From contig NW_006768769.1 in NCBI RefSeq assembly GCF_000204055.1, positions 2,143,165 through 2,207,164 of the forward strand: a stretch of DNA of 64,000 nt, in the 5' to 3' direction. The stretch's first letter is position 1, and every line of letters starts with the position of its first letter. The position numbers and the translations under genes were made by a program. This DNA is from Melampsora larici-populina 98AG31 (Eukaryota; Basidiomycota; Pucciniomycetes; Pucciniales; Melampsoraceae). The notes beneath the pieces are model-generated. The model searched no databases and was not told the origin of the DNA. It saw only the letters and a list, made by a program, of their open reading frames with translations. Of the stretch, positions 22,663 through 32,441 are shown one piece after another.

Positions 22663-23065
22663 TGTGATTCCCTAATTTGGACTTTCCCTTTGTTTCTTAT
22701 TGTACGCGCTTTTAGCGCATTACTCTGCTTTTATGCTTTTCATTTCATTCTATTTTCTATTCTCTATTCTCTTTACTTTACTTGTAAACGGATCTTCCAG
22801 ATCCGTCCCGATCATGTACCGCCCTTTCAAGTCACTAATTGTAGACCGAATCCAGCAGTACCGGATTCGGCCATAACCCTCCTCCACTTATCTTGTATCA
22901 CGATGATCGTCGATCATCTCTCGTTGTATCACCAGATTGTCGTTTCCTTATCCGTACCTCACTCCGAGATGCTCGCGTATATAAATAGCTCTCATCTCCC
23001 AAGGAAATGCAACCTCAAGTTACTTCCTACTTATTTTCCGCCACTTGAAAGTGAGTAGAATCACA
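22663..23065 (+). repeat. Right LTR
   Basis: 403 bp, matching the left LTR with no difference found by eye. Confidence 0.95.
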
Positions 23066-23241
23066 CGAGCTGAGATCAGATTTAATTGGAAGAAAGCGTT
23101 TTGTGGATGTGAACTTATGATAGTTGAAAATGTACACTTTTCATGATAAGTGAGCTTATCAACGGAAGAAACAAGTGAACATAGCTGAGATCAGCTTCTG
23201 GCGCTTTTCCACGAAGCTGAACCGCAAGTCTTTCGGACGGC

Positions 23242-23248
23242 TATAAAA
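23242..23248 (+). promoter_or_regulatory. TATA box of first RING gene
   Basis: TATAAAA 134 bases before the start codon of the RING gene at 23382. A matching TATAAAAT precedes the paralogue at 25323. Confidence 0.6.
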
Positions 23249-23381
23249 GGACTAGCTAACAGAATCAATGCCGTTCCTGCAAGAGACTGATTCCAACATA
23301 ATTCTCGAGAACGACTCATCCATCTCTACCATAATTACGCTTCGATCGCTAAAATCCCTTCAAAATTTCGAGACATAGACC

Positions 23382-23963
23382 ATGGCACAAGACACACACG
23401 TCCCCAATGACCTTTACCGGCATCTCGTCGATGAAATCCACGCCCTTCAAAAAGCGCTTGACCAGCAATTCACTGAGCTGGAAGGTCCACGAAGGGTAGT
23501 CAACCATATTCGCGATCTCTTGGATGTAGAGTTGGGATTTTTGGCTCTGCAGGACGAAGATGAGCAGGAAAACGTTGACCCGGAATCGCGGATTCTACTT
23601 GTTGCCTGGCTTCGTGAGACAGCTAACTCGATTGATCCAAGTCTTTCTACTGATTTCGATTTTCCTGAGGTCGGATCTATTGAATGGTATGGCATTTGGG
23701 CTTATTCTGGCATCATGAGTGAAACTTATCGCAGAGTGGAATTTCCGCCTGAAGCCAGGGACCCCGACCCTCAAAAAGCAGAAGAAAACACGCCGGAATG
23801 TGGAATTTGCGCCGAAAAGTACGAAGAAGGTGATAAAGATGTTAATTTCCCTTGTCATGTTCGGCATAGGATGTGTACAAAGTGTATGGTTTTTATGTTA
23901 AAGGCTCGTTCCGTCTTTGCTGAATGCCCGTATTGTAGAACAAAGCCATATATAACGCAGTAG
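23382..23963 (+). CDS. RING-finger protein, probable E3 ubiquitin ligase (193 aa)
   Basis: An intronless ORF starting at a CCATGG. The C-terminal quarter is a C3HC4 RING: Cys140, Cys143 (CGIC), Cys158, His162, Cys165, Cys168, Cys182, Cys185 (CPYC), with normal spacing. RING domains bind two zinc ions and recruit E2 enzymes. The N-terminal 130 residues are helical and acidic, with the signature DFDFPEVGSIEWYGI shared with the paralogue at 25323. The LTR retrotransposon lies 316 bp upstream of the ATG, so its insertion may have displaced distal promoter sequence. Substrate unknown. Confidence 0.82.
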   Translation: MAQDTHVPNDLYRHLVDEIHALQKALDQQFTELEGPRRVVNHIRDLLDVELGFLALQDEDEQENVDPESRILLVAWLRETANSIDPSLSTDFDFPEVGSIEWYGIWAYSGIMSETYRRVEFPPEARDPDPQKAEENTPECGICAEKYEEGDKDVNFPCHVRHRMCTKCMVFMLKARSVFAECPYCRTKPYITQ

Positions 23964-24299
23964 TTGAATTTTTATATGTGTTCAAACTTGCATTTGATTG
24001 TTGAAATTGATATATCATAGCCACTGTTAGCAGTTGTTCTAAAAATTGTCTCATTCAGGCTAAATCCAGCTCACGGGTGTGACACGAATCCGTTGAAGCT
24101 GATGTCAAGGTGAGCAGATATGATCTCCAGAGAGAACTGCGAGCCTTTTCTACGCCTACAAAGCAACTAAGTAACAGTTATCTTTTCACGCCTTGGAGAC
24201 ATTTCACTTCTCTAGGAGCTTCGAAAAAAGTGTGATCAACTGTTTGACGTAAGTTTGTATCAATTGCTGAAAAATCCTCCAAATATCAAGACAGACATC
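23964..24299. other. Spacer in RING gene cluster
   Basis: 3' flank with a GAAATTGATATAT motif also found after the second RING gene, showing that duplication included flanking DNA. A promoter-like segment for the degenerate copy follows. Confidence 0.4.
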
Positions 24300-24414
24300 A
24301 TGGAACATGACCGAAACGCTCTCGTTCAGACATACAACGGACTATCTTGTTGACCAAACCTACAATGCCCAAAATTCACTGGACCGAGTGACGACAGATC
24401 CAGATAATCCCTAA
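24300..24414 (+). pseudogene. Degenerate third copy of the RING gene 5' end
   Basis: The leader TATCAAGACAGACATCATGG is nearly the same as that before the 25323 gene, and the first codons after it (MEHDRNALVQ) align with MAHGPNVPNQ. The frame then meets stops and the RING is absent. It lies midway between the two intact paralogues, as expected for a decayed tandem duplicate. Confidence 0.5.
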
Positions 24415-25322
24415 GTAAGTTCAAAAACTTCATTGTAAATCTTGAATCTCTTCTCCACAACTCATCTCAGCAAACATCGCGGACTCCAATCTGACTATTT
24501 GATAGGCACTATCGTACTTGACCAAAAGGAATCTCGAAAACGAGGACAGCATTTCCCCTTCATAAGGTCCTGCTTCCCTGTTTACGCGATGAAGCAACGG
24601 CGGGCCTACGTTTCTCTCGGGACATCGTTTTCTGATAACGGATCAACATGTTGTACATTCATTCCAACAACGGGAGCGTACCTATGCTTGCGGAACGCCC
24701 TCTTGCTTTTAATAAAGGTCAACAACCAAGGTTCTCAACTCGAAAAGAGACGTCTGCGACGTAGCCTTTTCTCAGCTGAGTAAGTAAAGCAGAACTTGGC
24801 ATTTCTAAAAGGTGATATAATCGAAAATGATGGAATTGAGTCTAACTTCATTCTTTGAAATTGATAAAGACCAGCTTTCTTCAATGTTGGGTGGCTTTAC
24901 TTGAATAGCACGCCAAATGAGGGGGGCAAAGCAAACAAATGACTGATCATCACTTTTTGCATTTGAACATCTCAAAATCGGGACTCAGTGACCACAAGGC
25001 TGAACCCTCCCGAAGAACAATGACATTCGGATTTTATCCTGTCCAAGAAGATACTGAATTTGTATTTCAGGACGTTGGAAATGTAACTATTCAGAAAAGG
25101 TGAGCTTTTCCACAAAAGCAAACATGGAATATAATGAGATAATGTTATGGTGCTTTTCCATGGTGCTGATCTACGCGCCTATTCTATTTCTATAAACAAA
25201 CTAGGTTGTATAAAATACCACTCCTTCAAGGATTCTTACCCCTGCGCAACCTTCGACAATCGACTTTCAACGAACTTCGCTGCAACTAATCGAAAAAACC
25301 CGCAAATTTCAAGACAGACACC
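24415..25322. other. Spacer between degenerate copy and second RING gene
   Basis: No supported gene. An ORF at 24442-24783 lacks any recognisable domain. TATAAAAT at 25209-25216 is the likely core promoter of the next gene, 107 bp before its ATG. Confidence 0.45.
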
Positions 25323-25961
25323 ATGGCACATGGCCCAAATGTTCCCAATCAACAATACAAAAACCTAGTTGAAGAGATTTACATCGTTCAAGAATTGCTG
25401 GACCTGGCAATCACAGATCCAGATGATACCCGCACAATAGTTGGAGATATAAAAGAGCTATTTACAATAGAAGCAGAAATCCTAGACATGCAAGACTCGG
25501 GTGATTGGCGAGGCGATGATCCAGAAGAGATAATGTCAAATGCGCAAATTCTGAGGACACAACTTCCCGGCCATCTGCGTATGATTGCTGACAGTCTTGA
25601 TCCAGATATTGCTCCAGATTTTGACTTCCCCGATCCCGGAACACGTGAGTGGTATGGAATCTTGCTTTATGTGACACTGTTAGATGAATTTTCTCGACCA
25701 GTTGAATTCCCACCTAATCCGACAATAGACGCCAGCCCTGCGCAAGACTCTGGTTCCACGGACAACGCTCAGCCCGAAGATAACGGACCAGAATGTGAAA
25801 TTTGCGCCGAAAAGTACGAAGATGGCGATAGAGATGTTAGCTTCCCTTGTCACTCCGCTCATCGAATGTGTTTCAGTTGCCTCATGAATTTAGTTAGCTT
25901 ATCCCTTTCTACATCTTGTCCATATTGCCGTCAAATTCCTTTTGCAGAGACTCAGAGTTGA
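25323..25961 (+). CDS. RING-finger protein, tandem paralogue (212 aa)
   Basis: An intronless ORF from an ACCATGG start. Same plan as the gene at 23382: helical acidic N-terminus, DFDFPDPGTREWYGI, then a C3HC4 RING beginning CEICAEKYEDGD, continuing FPCHSAHRMCFSC and closing SCPYCRQIP. All eight zinc ligands are present. The linker before the RING is longer and Asp/Ser-rich. The two copies have diverged considerably outside the shared motifs, so the duplication is not recent. Probable ubiquitin ligase; target unknown. Confidence 0.82.
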   Translation: MAHGPNVPNQQYKNLVEEIYIVQELLDLAITDPDDTRTIVGDIKELFTIEAEILDMQDSGDWRGDDPEEIMSNAQILRTQLPGHLRMIADSLDPDIAPDFDFPDPGTREWYGILLYVTLLDEFSRPVEFPPNPTIDASPAQDSGSTDNAQPEDNGPECEICAEKYEDGDRDVSFPCHSAHRMCFSCLMNLVSLSLSTSCPYCRQIPFAETQS

Positions 25962-26084
25962 AGTCTTTGATTCAAAACCTACGTTTTGTTAATGAAATTG
26001 ATATATGAAAAGCACTGCTAGCAATTATGCTCTTCACTTTTCACTGCAGGTTCAAAAGCAAGACTTCAATGAGCCCGTTGAGAA

Positions 26085-26341
26085 TAGGGGGTGTCAAGTT
26101 TGATTTTTTATAACAAAAAAAAACTATCAAACGGCCAAGTTTTTATGTTATAACTCAAAAAAAACTTAGCCGTGGTTGTATAATGAGGGGGCTCAAGTCA
26201 AAATATTTGCAACCTTTTCTTAAAAAATTGGGGAAAGTTTTTTATGGTACCGTGCTGTAAAAACTTTTCCCAATTTGTAAAAAAGGACCGTAAAAATCTC
26301 TTCCGGATCTCCTTCGGAGCAGTAAATTTACGCAAATTGGT
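26085..26341 (+). repeat. Left part of a TIR/MITE-like element split by a DIRS insertion
   Basis: Starts TAGGGGGTGTCAAGTTTGA (26085-26103), which is inverted and nearly identical at 49773-49801. A second inverted pair starts GGGGGCTCAAGTCAAAAT (26187) and matches 49468-49489. An AT-rich hairpin with AAATTGGGGAAAG and CTTTTCCCAATTT arms lies at about 26226-26277. The matching half resumes at about 49376. Confidence 0.5.
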
Positions 26342-26643
26342 TGTGTTCCTAGCCCGCGACGGTACACTGAATTCCACTCCCAGAAGGGAGGAGTGACAGG
26401 CAGAGCGGAGGTATCACAGGCGGCCGAAGATGTCATCTACGGCTACTGGAATTTGGAAGGAAGAGAGAGGAAAATTTTCCTCCTCTCCTCTCCAATCTCC
26501 CTCCGCCAGTCCTAGTCACTCCTGCAAGTTTCTGCTTTTCTACGTTTTTCACTTAGAAAATTTCAAAAATAGAAATAAAGAAGAACTACTCTGAATTCAT
26601 CCAATCACCATAACAAGAACACATTCGAATCTCAGCGTTGTGA

Positions 26644-29290
26644 ATGTGGAGACCACTTAAACCGAAAAAATCTTTAACTTCATTTCAATCCAAAAAGATG
26701 GCAGAAACAGCAAGACTAGAAGAAGAGAAGAAGGCAAACCATGCCTTAAGATTAAAAGAACAAGCCTTGGAGAGGGAGAAGAGAGCTGGCTCAAGAGATC
26801 CGGGAGCAAACACATCTTCGACAGACTTAACGTTGCCGCGACAAGAAACCAACCAGCCGCCCATCATAGGAACGGAGATCGATCCTCCAGAGACCAACAA
26901 TCTGATGGGTAAGTCAATCCAAGAAGGAGAGTCGAGTGGACAGAAGGAAATCATTCAGGATAAGCTTATTGTTGACATCAGTGATGAAGACGAGAAGAGT
27001 AATGGAGGATCATCAGGTGAAGAGGAAGTGGTGAAGAAGAAGGGAAAGAATCTTAAGAAGGAGTCAAAAGCAAAAGGGAAGAAAAAGAGGGGAAAGAGCC
27101 CGGATTTAGACGCACCTAAAGTTGATCAGGAGTTGAAGAATAATAAGATCCTTTACGCAGGGTTGATCGAGGACAATCACAGTAAGTAGATTTCTGCTAT
27201 CAATTCCCCAACCTTTTTCTCCATATCTATTTGTACATCCGAGTGAGGAAGTCTTAGGCGCCCTCGTGTACAGAACGGTTGTAGCGTAATAGAGCTCCCG
27301 TCATGCTAGAATTTTGGTTGGTAGTAGCGCATGGAGCTCCCATCAGGTAGAAGCCCTCAAGGGCTCCCAGAAATGAACCTCTTCTTGGAAACTCTAAAGA
27401 GAGAAGAAGATGGCAACTGAATAACTTAAGCTCCCGACACGGTTAGTAGCCATCACAGATGAGTGATTAGGTGTTTCAAGACCTGACTGCATTGCGGCTC
27501 CCCAAGATCAGGGTAGTAGCTGTAGCCCGAAATGGAGTTGTAGAAGCTGCAGAAGAAACAGAATATTAATGACGGCGGCAGAGAAGCGCAAAAGACACGC
27601 TCCTGCAGAAATCACTCAACTCATAACGTGTAGAAAACTAGTGGAATTCCCTTCCGCCCCCCCCATCCTACCAAATAACTCTATTACGTCGAGAAAGACA
27701 GGTTAGAGCTTTGAACTGACGGTGTACGTTTGGGGGTTGATCCGTATATAGTAGGAACACCAAACCTATCTGGGAGCACGCGAATCCAGGAAACTCAATC
27801 CTCGCTACCAGCACACGCCCAACCCGAAGGGTTGTTGGTGAACGACCAAAGCGGACCTGAAGCCAACCCTAAACGACCACTGATTGATCGGATGGTGGAA
27901 GCCATTGATGGGACAGACGTAGACTTGATCCAGATCCTGAGGCGAGAAATGGTGAAGGAAGAAGAACTCAAAGCGTTGAAGAGAGAAGTGAAATTGATGG
28001 AGAAGGCGAAGAAAAGAGAAGCTAAGGAGAGATCTAAGGAAGAAAAGAAAAAGAGAGTATTAGATGAGAGATCAATAAAGAAAAGATTAGACGAGAAGAA
28101 ATCTAGATCTCACAAAAGCTCGAAAAGCAAGAAAAAGAAAAAACATCGCCACGCTTCGAGTTCAGAGAGCAGCTCATCATCGTCTAGCTCAGATAGTTCA
28201 TCCTCTTCTTCTTCGTCAGATTCAGATTCCTCAGATTCCTCTTCTTCTTCAGACTCTAGCTCCTCTTCCTCCTCAGATTCGTCGTCAGAGTCGGGAGGCA
28301 ATGGTGATTTATTGTCTAGAACCAACGACAATGTGTTGATGTCCAAAGCCAACGTCGAGTTCGAACTTAAGGCTCTTGCTGGTTTAGACTTACCAGACTT
28401 ACCGGACTACTGGGACAAGTGTTACAAGAAACTGAAGAAATACGTCCCGCTGTCGGTCTTCAGACGCTCCTATATCAACGCTTATCATTCGACGGTAGAT
28501 GATGGATCTAAGAAAGCAAGGAAAGGTTTCAACATGGAGACTTCAGAGCGCGATTTAGAACGTCAAATGACCTACGGAGAATTTATCTTAGCCTGCGATC
28601 TTGAAGCACGCTATGCGTCCGAACTTTACGGACACGACGCCTATGCAAAATACATAGCGAAACATAAGGAAGTTGTTAATCAATTGATGGTTCTTCATAA
28701 GTGCTGGATGATCGGACTCAGGTATCATTTAGCAATCAGAGCGCTAATCTTCAGGAAGAGATCTAGAATCATGTACAAGAAGAAGAAGAACGGAAAGAGA
28801 GGGAAGAAAGTAGAAAAAGTGGTCCTACCTGACGGAGTACAAGAAGAAGCTGTGAGGAGAGCGAGATGGGATGCGGAAACAGCCGGTGATTTAAAATTTG
28901 AGGAGAATCCCTACGCACCAGGTCAAAAGAAGCACGGGTATGACTTTTACACCGGACAACCAGTGGTGAGATCAAACGCTTTAGCGAGTTCATCAAGAGT
29001 TCATTTAGGTCCTCAATCAGTAGAAGATGGGACAAATTCAGGAGGAAATGAGAGGAAGAGGAAGAGGTAATAGGAATGGAGGTCAATGGTATCAGAAACC
29101 ATTCTTTCATCAAAGGCCCGCTTACGGTAATCAATATGGAAATCAATACCAAGGTTTCCAACAAAGCGGAGGCTATTCTAACTACGCACCTAATTACGCG
29201 AGTAACAATGCTTATGGCTACCAAGGAGGCCAAGAGTGGGTGACCCATGGTCATCAACACGCGAATAAGCAAGCGGGAAACTTTATTGCT
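26644..29290 (+). pseudogene. DIRS Gag-like protein, 5' part (copy 1)
   Basis: Exon 1 runs 26644-27181 (Lys/Glu-rich coiled coil). A 570-bp GT-AG intron (27182-27751) is inferred from GTAAGT, ATATAG and matching phase. Exon 2 from 27752 carries a coiled coil, a long Ser/Asp/Glu run and a conserved core (YGEFILACDLEARY to HKCWMIGLRYHLAIRALIF). A frameshift near 29050 is needed to continue into the RGG-rich tail (RGRGRGNRNGG) that should bind nucleic acid. The ORF is cut after GNFIA at 29290 by the CACTA insertion and resumes at 45097. Gag identity rests on position and similarity of layout to the minus-strand copy. Confidence 0.65.
27182..27751 (+). other. Probable 570-bp intron with GCTCCC / GTAGTAGC repeats in DIRS Gag
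   Basis: Has GTAAGT at the 5' end and ATATAG at the 3' end (a NAGNAG acceptor). It holds five GCTCCC motifs, several paired with GTAGTAGC, and stops in all frames. The minus-strand DIRS copy has a comparable repeat-rich break at the same place in Gag. Confidence 0.5.
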
Positions 29291-29332
29291 CACAGTGACA
29301 TTTTACTACTCACTGGCAGGCCAGTGAGTACG
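29291..29332 (+). repeat. CACTA left terminal inverted repeat
   Basis: 42 bp, perfect inverse of 45055-45096. It contains an internal palindrome CTCACTGGC-AG-GCCAGTGAG at 29310-29329. Confidence 0.93.
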
Positions 29333-29410
29333 TCCAGCTCAATTCAATCTCAAAACAATCTCAAAACAATCTCAAAACAATCTCAAAACAATCTCAAAAC
29401 AATCTCAATG
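29333..29410 (+). repeat. CACTA left subterminal repeats
   Basis: Six tandem-like copies of an 11-bp unit, CTCAAAACAAT. Related units occur inverted at the right end. Plant CACTA elements use such subterminal repeats as transposase binding sites. Confidence 0.75.
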
Positions 29411-30264
29411 TTTGGCCTAGAGGGGCAGACAAACAATCTTCCAAAATGAACTGAAATAAAGTTTGGTTGCATGTCCACACATGAAGACTTGAGAATGTTT
29501 GGAAGGTATGAGTGATTTCCAGGTAAGCCACAACCAAATATCCTTCTGAGCCCCTTCCAAAGATTCTACAGCAAAACATAAGTTGACAGATATTGAGAAT
29601 ATTACTCATTGACCAAATCAAGAGCTCCTTGAGCAACACCTCACCAAAGATCACATGAATCAATATGTTTAGGGTTACAAAAGCCTTTTGGGTTATCAGT
29701 CCCCAACTCTTTCAACTACCAAGGACAAGCAACATGATGAATCTGGGACAGTTTGAAGCAGGTTTTGGACCTGAGGATTGCCACACCAAAGCTGTCTGTT
29801 GATTGAATTACAAAGAAGCATGAGTTAATAAATCCAATGTCTCTCTTTTAACCAAGTTTGACTAATGTGCTATCATGTTATTGGCTTGTTGACTGAGGTG
29901 ATTCAGTTGAGTCACAAGACCTGACATTCAGTCAGATCTTGTGACTCAACTCAACCACCTAAGTCAACAAGGGTCAATAATTTTGATTGCACATTGGTTC
30001 AACTAATTGAATTACAAAGAAGCGTGATTGAATAAATGCAATCTCTCTTTTTGAACCAAGTTGGACTAACATGCAATCAAAGTTATCGCATTGTGGACTG
30101 AGGTGATTGAGTTGAGTTACCAAATCTGACATTCAGTCAGATTTGTAACCCACAACTAAACTACCACAATGTCTAGACTTCCACATAGTCTAGAGGTAGA
30201 GACTTGACTGGATGATCTGGATGATTATCCACAGGAATGGCAACAGTGATGAGAGACTGAAGGA
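29411..30264. repeat. CACTA left arm: duplicated unit with long hairpins
   Basis: No gene. Two related units (about 29800-29995 and 30006-30175) each contain a long hairpin: 29886-29971, whose arms start TTGTTGACTGAGGTG and end CACCTAAGTCAACAA, and 30089-30171, whose arms start CATTGTGG and end CCACAATG. Confidence 0.6.
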
Positions 30265-30477
30265 NNNNNNNNNNNNNNNNNNNNNNNNNNNNNNNNNNNN
30301 NNNNNNNNNNNNNNNNNNNNNNNNNNNNNNNNNNNNNNNNNNNNNNNNNNNNNNNNNNNNNNNNNNNNNNNNNNNNNNNNNNNNNNNNNNNNNNNNNNNN
30401 NNNNNNNNNNNNNNNNNNNNNNNNNNNNNNNNNNNNNNNNNNNNNNNNNNNNNNNNNNNNNNNNNNNNNNNNNNNNN
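30265..30477. other. Assembly gap (Ns)
   Basis: 213 undetermined bases inside the CACTA element. Confidence 0.99.
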
Positions 30478-30582
30478 GCTGTTTCTATTTATCACAGTAA
30501 ATTGAAGAAAATACAAATGTCAAATTGATAAATATTGGTCTTCATGGGACAGAGCTCTGAGTGGTGAGGCTTCCTCTCTGTT

Positions 30583-30649
30583 CACGATGGATCATGAACC
30601 CTTGAAAGCTAGTCTGGAGCAGCTTTCAAAATGTTCATGATCCATCGTG
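30583..30649. repeat. Nested perfect hairpin
   Basis: A 17-bp arm starting CACGATGGATC (30583-30599) pairs perfectly with 30633-30649. Inside it, TTGAAAGCT (30602-30610) pairs with AGCTTTCAA (30621-30629). Confidence 0.8.
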
Positions 30650-30897
30650 TCTCAACTGTAAAATGGCTTTTGAAAAAAGGGGCCCAATAGAGCAGAAGCA
30701 AAAATGCATGGCTTCTTTTGCAAAAGTCTAAAATAGTGATTTCCAGAAAAAAAAAATTCTGCTGCTTTTTGTACTACACCCATGGGAGTGTTGGAGATGC
30801 AGTTCCGCATAATCATATTCCATCCTGGATACTAGGTACATCATGGTCACTTCAGGCAACTTCACATAACTTATATTTCTAAGTGGGAAGAATCAAT

Positions 30898-32012
30898 TCA
30901 CAACAATCTAGCAATAGCCTGCAGTGCATCATCAAGACGTGAAGGGTTGTTTGTAACCCCCAATCTCAATTTTTCCAGGTCACCACATTGCCTCAAAAAC
31001 CCACTATCATAGCAGTTTGCTGGAAGATTACCACATACTTTGGCCAAAGGATTGATCTTGTTGCCCGCTTCACATCGAGTATCAAATCTCCTAGCTGCTT
31101 CAGTCCTCAACTTCACAGTGGCTTGATGATTGTATGAAAGTACATCTATCTTATGAAGCCACTCTCCATACTTGGCACTGCGCCATTCAGGCTGAATTGA
31201 GCGCTGATGACCAAGAGAATCATCCTCAGTATCAGAGCAACATGCTGCTTCTGGCAGGAGATCTATAAAGTCTTTGAGGAATTGTTTGACAGTGGATTTA
31301 CGGTATATAAAGAGCTGTAGACTGTTTCAGTATGGCCATCATAACTTGATAGGTTGAAAAGGACTAGGAAACTTACATCTTGTCGCTTCCTACTGCGCTC
31401 CCGCTGTGCAATCTTTTCCGGAGAGGCAAACTCATTCTTCCAGTCTTCAATTCGCCAAATAACCCATCGAGTAACAATACCAATATAGATAACTTCCTTC
31501 TCCCATTTGACATCCAGTCCAAACTTTTGAAAAGCAGATGCCCTCCTGGCAAACATCCAATGCTTTACGGTGAATAAAATCATCACTTGATTCCATGCAG
31601 CGTCTTCACCTCCCTGAGCTTCCCAATCAAAAGTAAAAGGTCCTTCAATTTGGTGGTTGGCCATATCAGTGTGCAGAAGAGCCTTGAAAACACTCCAGTC
31701 CAATGGATTTGGGTGATTGTCGGAGCTGTAGTTGACAAAGACGGAGGTGTCGGACAGGATGCCTTCCTGTGTTAGAGGTGTGAGTGACATCAGCTGTTCA
31801 TCAGTTGGCGGGTTGGGGAAATGTGGATGATTCCTCGTGTGGCCAAGCAGGTAACATGTGAACTCGGCAAAAGATTTACAGGTGGGGGAGTTTGACTTTG
31901 GAAGTATCTTGGCGAATGAGCGGTTTTTGGCCTTGCGACCTTTTGGTGCGGCACCATTGGGCCAAGCTGGGGCAGAGTTTTGTGATGTGGACGCTGAGTA
32001 GAATGGAATCAT
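30898..32012 (-). CDS. CACTA cargo gene, unknown function (350 aa)
   Basis: Minus strand: exon 1 is 32012-31377, a 62-bp GT-AG intron follows, and exon 2 is 31314-30898, all in phase and without internal stops. The start MIPFYSASTSQ is the first ATG. The protein has a basic N-terminus (PKGRKAKNRSFAKILPK), a tryptophan-rich middle (VKHWMFARRASAF, VTRWVIWRIEDWKNEF) and a C-terminal helical part with Cys residues. I recognise no domain. It lies inside the CACTA element, antisense to the transposase, next to another unknown gene with the same orientation. It could be an accessory transposition protein or captured host DNA. Confidence 0.65.
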
Positions 32013-32259
32013 GTCAATTTAAGTGGTTGAGGAGATGAGGAATGGGGAAATTTATACCCATGGTTTCAAATCGATAATCACAGTTGTGAACTTATTTCTG
32101 TCAAAACTCTGATTGACTAATTGAGAGTGGTAACCTTCAAAATCCCAAAGTATGTTGAGAGCTAGTTGAGTGAAATGTGGTCAAGGTTGAGGTTGAGTTA
32201 TGTGAACTGTGGCAGACTGGATTCTCCGCAAAGTAACTCCTTAAAAGGGAAACTTCCAT

Positions 32260-32290
32260 GTATGGCTGTCACAGATGGTGACAGCCATAC
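32260..32290. repeat. Perfect hairpin
   Basis: GTATGGCTGTCAC (32260-32272) and its exact inverse (32278-32290) flank a 5-base loop. A third copy of TATGGCTGTCACAG begins at 32302. It lies between the two minus-strand cargo genes. Confidence 0.8.
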
Positions 32291-32441
32291 TTTTCACAAC
32301 ATATGGCTGTCACAGATTGTAAAATCGGATTCGCACAACACAAGTGGCACAAGGAACTGATACTCAAAAATAAAATTGGGGAAACTATCCTAATTTCAAT
32401 GATAACAAAAACGACAAATCATACAAGATAAGAGCAGCTGT

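Larger units (their letters stand above)
16332..23065 (+). mobile_element. Complete Ty3/gypsy LTR retrotransposon, 6734 bp, recently inserted
   Basis: Two 403-bp direct LTRs flank a single uninterrupted gag-pol ORF. The LTRs start TGTGATTC and end GAATCACA. By eye they are identical base for base, which implies very recent insertion. The flanks share CGAG (16328-16331 and 23066-23069), or ACGAG if the terminal A is counted as target, as a target site duplication. A polypurine tract sits directly before the right LTR. I do not recognise a tRNA-type primer-binding site after the left LTR. No chromodomain is visible after the integrase. Confidence 0.95.

Noticed and set aside
24442..24783. 113-codon ORF between RING genes
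   Set aside because: No homology to the RING family and no start context; probably chance in spacer DNA.
28110..28352. Acidic Glu/Ser-rich ORF on the minus strand
   Set aside because: It is the antisense of the Ser-repeat in DIRS Gag, with no independent support.
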